A model generated the notes under the pieces. That model did no database searches. It was not told where the DNA came from and was given only the letters and a program-made list of their open reading frames with translations. Shown here one piece after another: positions 1 through 13,100 of a stretch of DNA of 64,000 nucleotides (positions are counted from its first letter, which is position 1; each line of letters starts with the position of its first letter). This DNA comes from Owenia fusiformis (lineage: Eukaryota; Annelida; Polychaeta; Sabellida; Oweniidae), in NCBI GenBank assembly GCA_903813345.2, contig CAIIXF020000012.1:14552932-14616931 (forward strand), in the 5' to 3' direction. A program made the position numbers and the translations under genes.

Positions 1-2045
1 ATATTTTTGAGATCATGAAGAATCTTTTAGAAATCAATTGACTATCATTGCTTACTTAACGGAACGTGGGTACTTTAATGGAAACGTTTATAGGAAAAGA
101 GTACTTAGATATTTTGTATGGATTCTTTTCAAAAGATGTGGATGTCCAATGCCATTTGTATACAATTAAGAGTGCTCACCTGCTTACTTTATAACATACT
201 GAGTTAACTATTTACCAGTCTAATTTACATTAGAAAATATGATCTAAATTAACGAGTATCTACCGTGACAGAATATATAGCATCCAATGATAGTAAGTTA
301 TTAACCCACGTGGAAAATCTCATTTTATAATATCACTATTTTTCAAATGCAAAATGAGAGTAAAAGAAGGGAATTAGACAGAAGGTCAAGTTGACACGCT
401 GGAAAATCTGATACATCATTCTTTGAGAGAGAAATTGAGTAGAACAGACACAGGCAGATATTTAATGCTAGAGATGATGTTACGCAGATATGAAGGTTAT
501 TCTGATACATTACTGCTTTATCAATTACTCTAAATCAGCATGCCAATACTAAGGCCCCTGCAGTCTGACAGTGGTTCACAAAATAGCATTTACGGATAAC
601 ATTAATATTTTGATTAATTTACATCAAGAGATTATAAAAATCGTTAACATTTAGTTTAACTTTTGAAAAGCAGCATTTTTGGTTGTCAAAAATAAAAATA
701 AATACATGGATCAATAGGTGGAATTGGAAACAAGTGGGTTGGTTGGGTAACATTATATAACCATGCAGATAACTCTGCAATGTATTTGTGCTCTCTAATT
801 ACATGTAATGCTCATTCAGATTCACAATAGAAATGTGTGCCTATTTACATTATTGGAATCAATAGCCCGACCTTTGCAAGGCTCAAACCTGGATTTCATT
901 AACAATCAGTAGGTGTATTGTGCATTTATATATCATGAAGATATTAGGCTTTACAATGTAATGATTATTATAAGAAGTGAAGTAAAACCTGTATATATAA
1001 ACAGCTCTTTCTCCAAACACCCCTCAATGTGAACACTTTTTGTGTTCCATTTTATGTCACCACCAAAAGTGGTGACATATTGTTATGGTCTCCATTTTTT
1101 GTGATGGCGGTTGGCAGTCAGCGTTTGGAGTTTGGGGTCTGTAACAATTTGCAATCACTAACAGACACTGACATTTTGTCATGTTAATGCCTTGTTTAAT
1201 CTGTCATAGACTTCCATGGTAAAAAATGTTAAAATGTGAACACATGCGAATATGAACACTTTTGGACATTTTAAGTTACATTTGGATTAGACAGGTTTTA
1301 CTATGTGGCTATAATTAACAAGGCATTAACATGCAAAATGTCAAAACCTGCCATTTGTTACAGATGCAATATTACAGACCCCATGTTACAGATGTATGTT
1401 ACAAATGCCGACTTCCGAACACCCAAAATAGTTGGAGACTTAACAATATGTCACTTGTTATGGTGACATAAATGTCACAGTTTATTGCATATAATTAAGA
1501 GCTCTCCCATGACATCAGATGATTGCAACTCTTTATGTGCATGACCCAGGATTTTTTAAATGGGTTAAATTGGTCAAAAATTGTAAATTCTTGTGATTTT
1601 TTCACATTTCCAAGTGAGTGCAATTTTATTTTCAATTTTCAATTTCAATTATCTTCAACACTGCGGAGATCATTGCCTTTCACTTGTATACAACAGCTGG
1701 AAGATAATGTATTTACATGAAAAGTGACCAACACATAGAACCCTACTGGAAAGATTGTGTTCACAGTGAAAAGTTATCAGAGCTTGTGTCTTTCATTTCT
1801 CTGTGGAATTATGCCATATTCCGCTAGACATGACACTGAGAGGTAGTAATGTAGTCTTATTACCTTACGTTTAGGTCCCTGATACCTCACATCAACCCCC
1901 CCCCCTTCTCTATATATACCTCATATCGATCAAATAATTATTTAGAGATTCCTGTACTTAAAATCAATACAAACTCTTTTGGAATTACTTTTGGGTCTCT
2001 TATACCTCATATCAATAGCCCACCCCCATAAGAATTCCCACTTAC
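1..2045. other. Flotillin-2 intron sequence with nested repeats
   Basis: No coding exon is recognisable here. The stretch should be intron 5 of flotillin-2, because the gene's C-terminal half is absent from the window. It holds a pair of inverted interspersed repeats (about 1053-1470), a copy of another dispersed family (about 1540-1675), C-rich and A-rich simple runs near 1895-1910, and otherwise AT-rich unique-looking sequence. Confidence 0.6.
1053..1470. repeat. Inverted pair of a 150-bp dispersed repeat
   Basis: About 1053-1205 begins with the small palindrome ATGTCACCAC...GTGGTGACAT and runs to GTTAATGCCTTGTTTA. About 1319-1470 is the same element in the opposite direction, starting AAGGCATTAACATGCAAAATG and ending at TGGTGACATA. 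The arms are diverged but collinear. Further single copies lie at 23401-23534, 38579-38724 and 50597-50716, so this is a mobile or once-mobile short element. Short matches to another terminal repeat (GTAAAACCTGT at about 980, ACAGGTTTTACT at about 1294) flank part of it, suggesting nesting. Confidence 0.75.
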
Positions 2046-5000
2046 CCTGGCATTAACTTCCATATCAAAAGCTGCCTTCTGTAGCTGGTACTGCCTAGCA
2101 GAGTCAGCAATCTTTGTATCTGCTGTGAACTTAGAGTCCATTCTGGCTTTCTCACATTCTGCCTCCTGAAAGAAGAATAAAAATACATTTTAATTTATCA
2201 TAATTTAAGAATGGGCTTATTTTCTATTTTTTTAGGTAATTGCTCTGTACATAGCAAAATTACTCCAGACAAAATGAGAATTTTCATTTTGCATAACATT
2301 AAGACTAATGCAAAGGGGAGAGAGTTAAGTTAGCATGTAATTCAAAATGTTTATAACTTATCAAATCTATAAAACTTTCAATACTCCATATAGGGAAGTT
2401 ATTCAACTAATCACACATCCTAGTTTTCTGCATGAGAAAAATGCAAATTCTGCATGAAAAAGTCGAATTATGCGCTAAATTCTGCATGAAATCAAGAATT
2501 CCGCGATAAATTCTGCAAGCAACGGCTTCATTTGAACTATCACGAAATTACAGGGAATTCAACTAAGTGAATAATGCCACGATAAAGCTATCCAACTTAC
2601 CCTAATTCCTGCATCTCTGTTAGCCTCAGCAACACCAATATCAGCATCTCTCTTGACATTGGCAGTCTGGGCACGTCCCAATGATTGCAAGTACTCCACG
2701 TTATCATAGACGTCCTTAATGGTAAAGCTGAGGATTTCAATCCCCATTCTACCAACATCAGGAGCTGCTACCTCCCTGACTAGCTGGGCAAATTGGTCCC
2801 TGTCTTGGTATATGGCCTCAACACTAAGTGTTCCTGGAATGTTCAACAGGGTTATGTACTGGAAGGTTTTAGATGATATATATTTCACAGGGGATAAACC
2901 CTAAAGAAACTTTCCTTAATTGTTTTGCATTATTCCGATTTTGGAATTTTTTAGGAAATGGAGGAGCAGGAATGAAGTGGATTTGTCCTCTATGTCCATT
3001 AGTTCCGCCATATTCCCGCAAGTTATCAAACAACATGTTAGTAAATCAAATGAAAGTGTTGAAAAAAATATTTAAACAAGACATGAAAACTTACCAAGGA
3101 TGGCTCTAAGATGACCCTCCATGGTCTGGAGAATAACACTAGCAATCTGATGCTGGTTCTTGCCAAGAAACTGTTCACATGCAGTTTGTAACATGTGGGG
3201 GTCTGTGAGAACTTTACACTGGGCCACGCCTGTCACAGTCAAAGGGACACCTTCAGATGTCTCTACACTCTCACAAATGGGGTTAAGGGTCATAACTTCA
3301 AGAGATATTCTGAAATTAGAGATATAATACATGTAACATGTTCAGGTGATATTCTTAAATAAGTAATTTAACATGGTGGCTCAATTAGCAAAAATTCTTA
3401 AATAAGACATTTAACATTGAGAGCTATAACTCTAGATTCGGAGACAAGAAACTTAACAGTTTTAGGGGTTGCTATGACAACAAACTCATATCAACTTTCC
3501 AATCATGAATAGAGAATACAATACCAACAGTATAAAAATAAAGTCTCTCATATTTACTGCATATTATTTAAATATTTATAAAATATTTTACACTTTTACT
3601 TCCTGGTTAAAACTGAAGTTTGCATCCAATCCAGTTAAAAGTCATGTATAAAATTGAGAATATGGGAGAAAGCGTGTATATTACCCAGTTTTGATCTGAT
3701 TTCTACTCTACATAGAATTAGAAAATGATAATTTCCCAATTTGGTGAGAAAGAACAAATGTATGTTAACCAAATGCAAAGTTGTACTTACGTCTGTACAT
3801 CTGTTACGAGACACCAAGCCCAACCCCAGCCTCCAACTGTAGTCTTCTTTGACTGTGCCCCACAACATCCTCCTGTAGTACATAACACAGTCATCAATTA
3901 GAAATTTTGAGTTTGGGGTTCTTCCCTTCCTTTACAAAACTTCATCCCTTCAGAGTAGTGCATCACGGTATTACCGGAAATATTGCAAAAGCAGCACTAG
4001 GCTTCAGTGCCGGTATTGTAATCAGATAGATGCTGGATGCCATGTGATGACAACAGAATAATGAGAAGATGCCATACCTTATCTCTCCTCTAATGAACTA
4101 TAGCTACGCTCTGATTTTGCATTATTCTTTTGTTAAACAACATGAATCGAAATTTTCCATCCGGAAGTGTTCGGTTATTTGCTCTTCAAATATTCTTCAT
4201 TCAAAATAGAGGCTCAAAATAAAGATCGCTATTGTTTTTTAACAACTTAGAACTTTAACTTCTCTCATTCAGACTCTCTTTTAGTATGATAGGCAAAACT
4301 TGAGGCACATAAAGAAGGTCAAAAGAGGGTCAGAATTAGAATAATACATAAAGATTAGAGTTTTCATTGGGATTTCAAAATGAAAATTTTTTCTGATTTT
4401 TGTCCTTTTCAAACGACTACCGATAGGTACGAAATTGCGTGTATGTGATACCGAATACCAATAGGTACGAAATTGGGTGTATGTGATACCGAATAACGAT
4501 AGGTACGAAATTGCGTGTATGTGATACCGAATACCGATAGGTACGAAATTGGGTGTGCGTGATATCGATCTTGAAATCTGATGCTAATTGCAGCTTACTT
4601 CAGAGCTCTGATATGTTAAGGGATTCATTTTGTAGAAGTCAGATATCATTTGACTTCAGGTCAAATAGCATTAATTTGCTAGCTTCCACCTCCTTTAGTG
4701 TGTGCAATGCGTAGTACTTTCTACAACGTTGTAGAAACACTTATTTGACAATCATTGGAGTACAGGACTATAAGTCATGGAATTGGATAAGGCAGAATAC
4801 CTCATTTCGTACTCCAAAAGTACAATGTAGCCTTTATCTAACTCTATAATTTATGACAGAATTACGCATCAAATCCCTTATAAATGATCTCAGATTTTGG
4901 AAAATTCCCCAAAAATTAGGAGGATTGGCTCGTAGTATTCCATTCTGATCTTCTTGTTGGTCATGGAAGTGTTATATGTCATGATGACAAAAATCAAAAG

Positions 5001-5689
5001 GGGAGTTTTGTCAAGGAGATATCCGTCAAACTTCGACATATGGGGTTACTTTGTCATGGGGCGACTTCAACCATGGGTTTATTCCGACAATTGCCGATAA
5101 TTCATATTTCAGGGGCCAGCCATCTTGGATTAGATCTCGCCTGTTGGAGACTTCAATTTATTTTTTTAATTTTTCAAAAACAAATACAGCATATAATCCA
5201 ATGTCAAAATAGCCCCATGGTCGAAATAGCTCCATGACGAAGTAACCCCATACTTTGAAGTTTGACGGATCTTCCCTGTATCTATGGTCTTATTACCTAT
5301 AATATCAGGGATCGAAACATTAGCTAAACAATATTTTGATCAATCAGATTGTAGCATTTTGAACTATAATCACTATTTGTCTGACACTCCGTTATTACGT
5401 TATTGAACTTTGAGTGAATTGCATATACTCAACTGTCGTTGGTGTGGGTCAAATGTTGTTTTGAATGAACTGAAACATGCACTTCTTATCATAGAAATAT
5501 TCAGGCACAATAAGCACCAAACAAATTGCTCGGAGATTGAAGATCGAGTTGGAACCCTGGGAGTCAATCCACTCCCTGCGAAAATCGGAAAAATATTTGA
5601 CCACTTCAGAGAATTTCTCGATATTGGGTTGTTACTTTACCTGAGATTACAAGAGCTTCATTTGGTCCAACAGTATGTATATTTCCCAT
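2046..5689 (-). CDS. FLOT2: Flotillin-2, 5' part (residues 1-233), gene continues past left edge
   Basis: Scaffold protein of membrane microdomains on the cytoplasmic face of plasma membrane and endosomes. Five coding exons are seen: 5689-5641, 3872-3791, 3309-3095, 2833-2601 and 2165-2046, all with AG acceptors and GT donors, in phase, 699 nt in total. The start is MGNIHTVGPNEAL, with Gly2 available for myristoylation; Cys19-Cys20 follow, matching known palmitoylation sites, while the vertebrate Cys4 is Ile. The SPFH/band-7 domain follows, with the runs LTVTGVAQCK, ACEQFLGKN, REVAAPDVGRMGIEILSFT and DADIGVAEANRDAGIRE. These match flotillin-2 rather than flotillin-1. The model stops at the donor after ...DMEVNAR, at the start of the C-terminal flotillin coiled coil. 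About 200 more residues are expected to the left of base 1. Divergent to PPP4C. Family identity is near certain; any upstream noncoding exon is not resolved. Confidence 0.95.
4415..4567. repeat. 38-bp tandem repeat, about 4 copies
   Basis: ATAGGTACGAAATTG recurs at 4423, 4461, 4499 and 4537, an exact 38-bp spacing. Each unit continues with a GTGTATGTGATACCGAATA-like half and copies differ by single bases. It lies in the first intron of flotillin-2. No coding role is seen. Confidence 0.9.
5012..5279. mobile_element. MITE with about 45-bp terminal inverted repeats
   Basis: The left end reads ATCCGTCAAACTTC...ATGGGGTTACTTTGTCATGG and the right end is its inverse with a few mismatches, giving an element of about 268 bp with no coding capacity. 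It lies in flotillin-2 intron 1, about 360 bp from the start-codon exon. The superfamily is not clear and no target duplication was confirmed. Confidence 0.75.
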
Positions 5690-6724
5690 TGTTACCGCTA
5701 CTAGAAATATAGCACTCGAATCAGTAATTCAGAGATATTCCTTGAAGTTATTGCGAAATTTAGAAATGATCCTGAATCAAAACAAAAATGGCGTTCTCGA
5801 GATGACGAGAGTTTTGCGAGATTTAAATATCTGGAATAATTCAGGTGTTTTAGATCCATTTTTCATGGAATACTGATTCTAAATACAAAATAACTTATTG
5901 AACTACCCTACAATGTTTTATGATCTAAATATCATAGATTTATATAAATTTGCCAAAATGACGTCACCGGCTTAGACACACAGACAGAAAATCGGAAAAA
6001 GGGTTCGTTATTTTTTCTTCTACGTTTTCTCAATTTTATCGAGGATTGATGCCCTCAGTTCAAGAAAATTATAAATATACTTATAAATGTGTAAATGAAG
6101 TACACAATCAATCAGGTTTGGGCTTTTCACATGGGCTGGTTCTTCATTTCTAGTGACTTCAAGTTGGCTTTCACATTTAATTTTCAACCAAATTTTTGAA
6201 AGTGAAAGGAAGTCCAATTCTCCATTTCGCTGTTCGCTCTTTGAATCAGAACGTTCGCATATATGGTGCATATATGTACTCAAAAAGGACAAAATTTGAT
6301 TGGTCAATATTTTTCAACGATGCATTTCGTGTAGCTATTTGTGAGACCCGAAAGTTCTAAATCAAATTAATTACGCAATTTTGTTTTTACACCCGCAAGC
6401 TAAATAAAAAAATGACACCATCGGAATTCTTCTTCTTTGTCATTGAATTAATAGTAAGTATACCAGATTTAATCAATAAAAGATTATACAATTAACAACA
6501 AAATTCGGAAACGAGTATGTAAGATTTGCTTTCGAACCACTAAACTTGACCTAGATAATAGCGACGTGTCTTCTTTGGTCAAATGCTCAGTTGTTTGTGG
6601 GTTTTCAACGTAACTCTATAATGTAATATGAAGATGAGTACTTTTATTCAGTTGTTGCATCGATGTTACAGTTTGTAGTGCGGTAATATTGGCATGAACG
6701 TGTTGAAAGTCGAATGGAATTGCT

Positions 6725-6790
6725 TTTTCCAATATGGCGACTAGTCACGTGACTTCTTCTCTTCCGGAATATACTCCCATTTTCAATCAT
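6725..6790. promoter_or_regulatory. Candidate promoter motif cluster
   Basis: Within 60 bp there is a YY1-like AATATGGCGACTAG, a canonical E-box in TCACGTGAC, and an ETS-type CTTCCGGAA. Such clusters are typical of housekeeping promoters. Position fits a start region for flotillin-2 and/or PPP4C. This is motif reading only; no transcript start is visible. Confidence 0.35.
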
Positions 6791-7536
6791 TGTTTTCACC
6801 CCGTTAGGAGCCAATAAAATGAAAAAAAATATATGTTATATAAAGATTATTAAAAGACTAATTGTTTCTGATAGTTTGTTTTCTCCGATCGCATGGAGAT
6901 TCGATCGAAAATATCGCTTGAAAAATGGGTATGAAAATCCCCATGTTAAACCAACGGGGAAAAACAAGGTAGAAAAATTTTGTTCCCCCGCGAACTGCAT
7001 CATGGGAAATATTTTGACCTTATAAGGAAAAACTTTCGCGCCATCTTTATTAGAGATTCAATACTACCGAATCCGCGATTTTAAGAATTGATTTCTTGTA
7101 AGACCATTTCTGGGCAATAGTTTCACACATTGTATTTCAAAAGTCAAAACATATTGGCGCTAGCTACGCACATATTTCTTACGTCAATCTTTCAAAGCCC
7201 AAAAAGTATCCGTTTCAAATTGCAGGGCTCAATCTATTCACTTCAATCATTACGGAATGCGGTTACGTCTGGTATTTTCATATCTGACGGGATGTAATCT
7301 CGTAATGTACTCTGCTCCCGAGGAAACCAAATATAAACTCATTTCGGTTACACTTGTATTGTACTCAGGCTTTGAGGGAAAATTTAATTCTTAGTACATG
7401 CGCTTTTGTTACTCGAGTCTCTAGTCTGAATACTTGGCTAGAGGGGATTTCATCTGGAATACTGCGAACTCCATTTGAAAAAAGCTGGCCGCCGTGTCAT
7501 AAATTTATTGAATATTTTAAAAATCGCCAGATAAAT

Positions 7537-8642
7537 CAGTGCGCGAAATAGACGTCCGACATCGGCCATTGGCCTGACAAAATTATAGATGGCTTGTTTT
7601 GATAAAAACACCCAGACATTTTGGCCTGCCAGACATTTGTGGCATTCGTTAGATTGCCCATGAATAGAACTCACATTTAAGTCCGGAAATCCTCCAAATT
7701 CCCCGCGATTTCGGCTTATTCCATGACTTTTGTTGAAGATTTAAAAAAATTTCAAATATTTTTGTTTTCATACTGAAGTTCAAGATATAACGTGACTTTT
7801 GATTGGCTGTTGTTGTTTGTTGAAATTACGGTGATTTTGATTGGCTATGGATGACTCATTTCTTCATCGTCGTTCGCAAATTGAGTGCATTATCAGTATG
7901 CCGGATGTAGAAAAGAAATTGAAAAATCGAGCCGGCATCTAAGTCCAAAAAGTCGGCAGTTTGGAAGTATTTTGGGACTCCGATATCACAAGGTAAACGA
8001 ATTGGTGATAGTTCACCATGCATACTATGTGAAATGCCGATCACATTCACGGCAGATGCTTTATATTCGATTTTAATTGACGTATTTCTGAATATGATTT
8101 TGAAAAGTGAAACTGTCCCGTCCTGTCTCGAAAGTATCGTGTCCCGAGACCATTTGTACCGTTCCGTACCGTACCGAAATTTATTTGGACCATGACACCT
8201 CTAACATATACCTTGAATTTTAGTCTGTTAGTGGAGTCTGTGTACATAGTATGTGTTTTTGAATACCTTGAAGCTTCTGAGAGCAATTCTAAACCGACCA
8301 AAATCAGTACAATTTAGTTTGATCAATATGTACATGTTCCTCATGTTTTTGTAAGGTGAATCTAGGGGGAATCAACACACCCAGGCTGTTGGTTAAGTCA
8401 TCAAGTACAGTATAGTGAATGATACATGACATGCAATGGAATTAGTTTTACTTTGTTAATATTGTACTAAACTAAATCTCATTTTAGAGTGGTTGTGGAG
8501 AAATATGGAAAATGAAATTTTTGGCCAGAGAAGTAAGAAACAGGCTGCAAAAAATTGGCCTGAGAAAAAATGATATGGCTGGTTAAAATCTGGCTGGCCT
8601 GCCAAAATGTCTAGGTTAAAAAAATCCTTATTTCACGCACTG
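7537..8642. mobile_element. hAT-like element, about 1.1 kb, non-coding
   Basis: The left end CAGTGCGCGAAATA is matched by the inverse TATTTCACGCACTG at the right end. Inner sequence shows further inverted similarity around CAGACATTTTGGCCTGCC and GGCCTGCCAAAATGTCTAG. No transposase frame is seen. A clean 8-bp target duplication could not be found, so the superfamily is an inference from the CAGTG terminus. Confidence 0.6.
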
Positions 8643-9123
8643 TAAATAAATTATTAATCAAAACCGACCCCGCTCGGCTCCTTGATGAGATATGACATGA
8701 TTTTATCAGGATTTCGTCTAAAATTAAAACAAAATGGCTCCAAGAAAAATGGCGATGTTCGAAAACTGGACGAAATGTCGTTAACGTCTGACATTAGTAA
8801 CTGGCTGTAAATTCTAAGTTAGCGATCCAGAAGATGTGAACTAATACACTGATCACTTTATGTGTGTTTTGGAATTTTTGGTGAGGTAATAAGACCAAAA
8901 CTCGCAATTCAAATTGTGATGTGGAAAAATGGCGGACATATGATTTCAAATTTTCTGATTACGACATGACCAGTTGTTCATGCAGGAATATATCTTTATT
9001 CTGGAAGGCCACATTACAGTGGCCTTAGAAGAAGGTAACGCTTTTGTATTTTAACTGCCTCTTTATAGTGAACACCTACCTATATTCAATAGAACACATT
9101 TTTGAGTCTCGATAGGTGTTCAC

Positions 9124-10045
9124 TAGTGGTCCCACGATACATTATGAAACGATACGATACGTATCTCGATACTCAGGTCACGATACGAGCAACGATACGA
9201 TACATAATAGTGTAGTTGAACCGGGGGAGGGGGGGGTGCAAAACTGACGTAGCTGAGGTCGAGTTGAAAGTCTATCACTTGCTGTGACATTTGATTAAGA
9301 TGCAGCATAAAAACTATTGTCAAGTATCAAGCCTACCTGCTGTATAGTAGCCAGCTATGCATATTTTGCAATATTTTTTGAAGTCCGGCTGTGCTTTCCC
9401 TTTACTGAGGAATGTTACAAGTACTACAGTAGATTTTCTATTATATTATTATCTATTATATTTCTATTCTATTTTCTACCCATGTTTGATATTTACACGG
9501 CCATAATTCTATCAATTGTTTTCAAAACTTTCAAAAATTTTCAATTTCTAAACTCCGGTCAACATTAATACTCCGAACGTAAATATTGTTCGTTTTTTAT
9601 TAGAGTTATCAATATTAGTAGGCAATTTTTTAACGCGGCGTTCTATCGAATAAAAAGTTCAAAGATTATATTTATTCATACTAAATTGTCAAAAAGTATA
9701 TAGAATAATTATAAAACAAAGTACGTTGATATACGAAGACATAGAAGACAGTGTCTTCAAGACACGAGTTATTTGTTCGCATTTTGACTGTCAATCCACT
9801 AAGCATTCTGTTCGCATTTATACACCATTTTGGGCGTGTCATGTCCAGCGAGAAACCAAACAGAAAATATAAGAACAATTTCTCAAAAAAGTCAAATATT
9901 CAGTAGATTTCGGCAAAATATGATGGACTTCAGGTATGTTAATAATATTTTTGGTGTATCGATATTTGAGTCTTCGTATCGATACGCTCGTATCGTCACC
10001 AAACGAGCCGATGCATCGATATATCGATGAATCGCGGGACCCCTA
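9124..10045. mobile_element. hAT-type MITE, 922 bp, with 8-bp target duplication
   Basis: The ends are TAGTGGTCCCACGAT and, inverted, TAGGGGTCCCGCGAT. The element is flanked on both sides by GTGTTCAC (9116-9123 and 10046-10053), the 8-bp duplication expected of hAT transposons. Sub-terminal zones are rich in CGATAC/ATCG motifs. There is no transposase. It interrupts an older repeat whose halves read GATAGGTGTTCACT and CACAGGTTTTACTG, so this is a nested insertion. Confidence 0.88.
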
Positions 10046-10120
10046 GTGTTCACTGCACACAGGTTTTACTGTAATTACAAATTGTGTTCTGATTGACATT
10101 TTAACTTATTTTCAGGAACA

Positions 10121-13100
10121 ATGTCAGACTGCAGTGATTTAGACAGGTAAGAATAACATCCCTTGGCCTTGGCTCTTCATTCACCATTCCACTCAATCAA
10201 TTTTATTAATCATCTTTGTTTATAGTATTGCATATTAGATATTCTAATATGATACGTGACGTCACAATTGCGAAAATAATTGATTTACTGGTTTATATTA
10301 GAGTGTGTATGACCGCTGAAATTCATAGATGCAAATAGGTCTTTAATCCTTAATTAATTCATACTTTTGGCTTATTTTTGTGAAGTATGTGCAGGTTTAA
10401 TGATCATGTGTTAAAATGTCCAAATTTACTATGAAATATACTTGCACTTTAAAAAACTGAAAAATTGAGACAAAATTTCTGATTTAGGCATTAAGATGTA
10501 TCTACAATATATTAGAATCCCTTGGGATTGCTCTATTTATAAATTAAGGAATAAAGATCAAGATTTTATGATTTATGGCATAATATATGACCAAATTTTT
10601 TTATTCTGTTCATTGTTAAACTTTGGCAATGGTCAGAATAAAATTTCATATATTTGACATAAATCATAAAATCGAGGTCTTTGTTTCGATTCTAATATGA
10701 TAAACAGACAAGAAACATAACTGTTTGCATTCATGCAAATCAGCGGTCATACATTCTCCAATATAGACCAGTAAATCAATTGTTCTAGCTATTGTGACGT
10801 CACATATCATATCAGAATATATGAACAATTTTCACTTAATGCCTAAATTCATTGTTTATTATATTCTTTAAAAACTGAAAAATTGAGGCAAAATTTCTGA
10901 TTTAAGCATTAAAAACATATCAACCTAAAGAATAATTATTCATAAATCTATGTAACATGTATGCTAGGCTATATGTTGTTTTCATTGTAGACAAATAGAG
11001 CAGCTGCGGAGATGTGAAATTATCAAAGAAAGTGAAGTTAAAGCACTATGTGCAAAAGCCAGAGAAATTCTAGTTGAAGAAAGCAATGTACAGAGAGTAG
11101 ACTCTCCAGTCACAGTGAGTACATGTATTTAACCTCTTGACTACCTGGAGTGACGAGGTTTCTCGTCACCTCAGATATGACCTTGAAACCCAAAGTGACG
11201 AGAAAATCTGTCACAAATTTTTTCACTAAAATTGCTCTTATTTGAACAATTTTCATCCAATTTACACAAAAATTGTTTTAAAATGTGTAGAAATGTTCTC
11301 TGCCGTCTAAAGTTACTAAGTTGAGCTTCGATAGTTGTATAGGTATGTAGTAAAATGTCAAATGGTGGCAAAAATGAAAAATTCTCTGGTTTAACCGATT
11401 TTAGAGCCTGGGATTTAAAAGGTTAAAAAATCATTCGCAGGTTCTTTAGATACAATCAGAATATCTTTTCATGCCTTTGTTATACATCTTGTGTGTAAAT
11501 TAAGTACATCAATGATAAATACAGTACCAAGTTCTACAGTTCATTCATTTTTCAATGGCATCCTTGATTTCTGGCAGCCATTTTTTTATTTATTTTTTAT
11601 TTAAAGCTTATTTCAATTCAATGTTGTAATTTTAATCATATCATGTGCCTTATTATTTTCCAGGTATGTGGCGATATACATGGGCAATTTTATGACTTAA
11701 AAGAACTCTTCAAAGTGGGAGGAGATGTTCCCGAAACAAATTATCTCTTTATGGGAGACTTTGTAGACAGAGGATTTTACAGTGTAGAAACATTTTTACT
11801 TCTTTTAGCTTTAAAAGTAAGTTAAACAACCATTTACAAATTGCTTATTTATTTATTTATTCATCAAGCACAAATATAACTTTCTTCTATGAGTGTTCCC
11901 CTGATGTATATTGATCAGGCCCATAGCCAGCTTTTGTCAAGGGGTTCACTTTTCAAAATTCTCCAGGCAGTCCACATTTGACATCTTTGGTACAAAATCA
12001 CTTGAAAAGTCTCAAAATGGTAAAAAACTGTATAATTATAAAATAATTTTTGGCCAAAGGGGTTCGCTTGCACCCCCTGAACCCTCCACCTCCCTTCCCT
12101 CAGTTCCCTGGCTATGCCTGGCCTGTTGATAACATTTATTTATACTCATTAGAAGAAGTTTTGTTCCCATTTATTGGGCTCATTTTACATCAGTAAAAGT
12201 TTGTTTTTCAATGGATGATTTGACATGGAATTTACTATAGAGGACTTCCTAAAATAGTAAAATGTCTGATAAATTTGAAAGGTCAATATTCAAAGAAATG
12301 CAAAATTTTGTAAAATAGTAATATTGGTAAAGAATAAAAAATTAACAGGCACTTTTAATTGAATTGAAGTCATCAAAATTAGCAGATCAGTTCTATTTAG
12401 AGACAATTAGAGATTGTTTATCAACTTAATTTTAATACATTAACTGTAAACCAACATTTCATACTTTCCTTGCAGGTCAGATACCCTGATAGAATAATGT
12501 TGATACGGGGGAACCACGAAAGTCGACAAATCACACAGGTCTATGGATTTTATGATGAATGCTTACGGAAATATGGTTCTATCACAGTTTGGCGATACTG
12601 CACAGAAATATTTGACTACCTCAGTCTTTCTGCAATAATAGATGGGAAGGTAAGTGATTTATGGAATAGCTTTTTAAAATAATAGGGGGATGATGTTTGA
12701 TTTAAGGAAGAGATGTTGTCATAATTCCATGGTGAAGGGAATTAGAAAGGAGTGAAACCAATAAAAAGTAAAGTAACTTGTTAGAGAACACTTAAGTTGT
12801 ATAAAAAATAGGAATGGAGAATTTGCAAGTTCAAAAACATCTTAGAAATACATGGATGAGAGAGGAAAAAATTAAGTTGAGATGTTTTAGAGTTGACTTA
12901 CCATATTCTCTCCAATGAGCACATGCGACTTTTATGATGAATATGGTCTGAAGAAACATGAAGATAAATGCAGAGAAAGCAATCCAGGAGCTGTAGTGTA
13001 TTTAAACCTTTGTGCTAGCAACTAAAAAAATTATTGGCAATATTTTCTTCTAAACTTTTGGGAACATGCGTTTATTTGAATCTCTCAATAGTCAATATCT

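Larger units (their letters stand above)
5690..10115. other. Upstream region between flotillin-2 and PPP4C
   Basis: No protein-coding exon is recognised. Divergent transcription of flotillin-2 (leftward) and PPP4C (rightward) must start in or near this region. The sequence right before the PPP4C start codon looks like a splice acceptor (TTTTCAG, then GAACA, then ATG), so at least one noncoding PPP4C exon is expected upstream. Much of the region is taken by two transposon-like elements (7537-8642 and 9124-10045). Short open frames here show no family resemblance. Confidence 0.6.
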
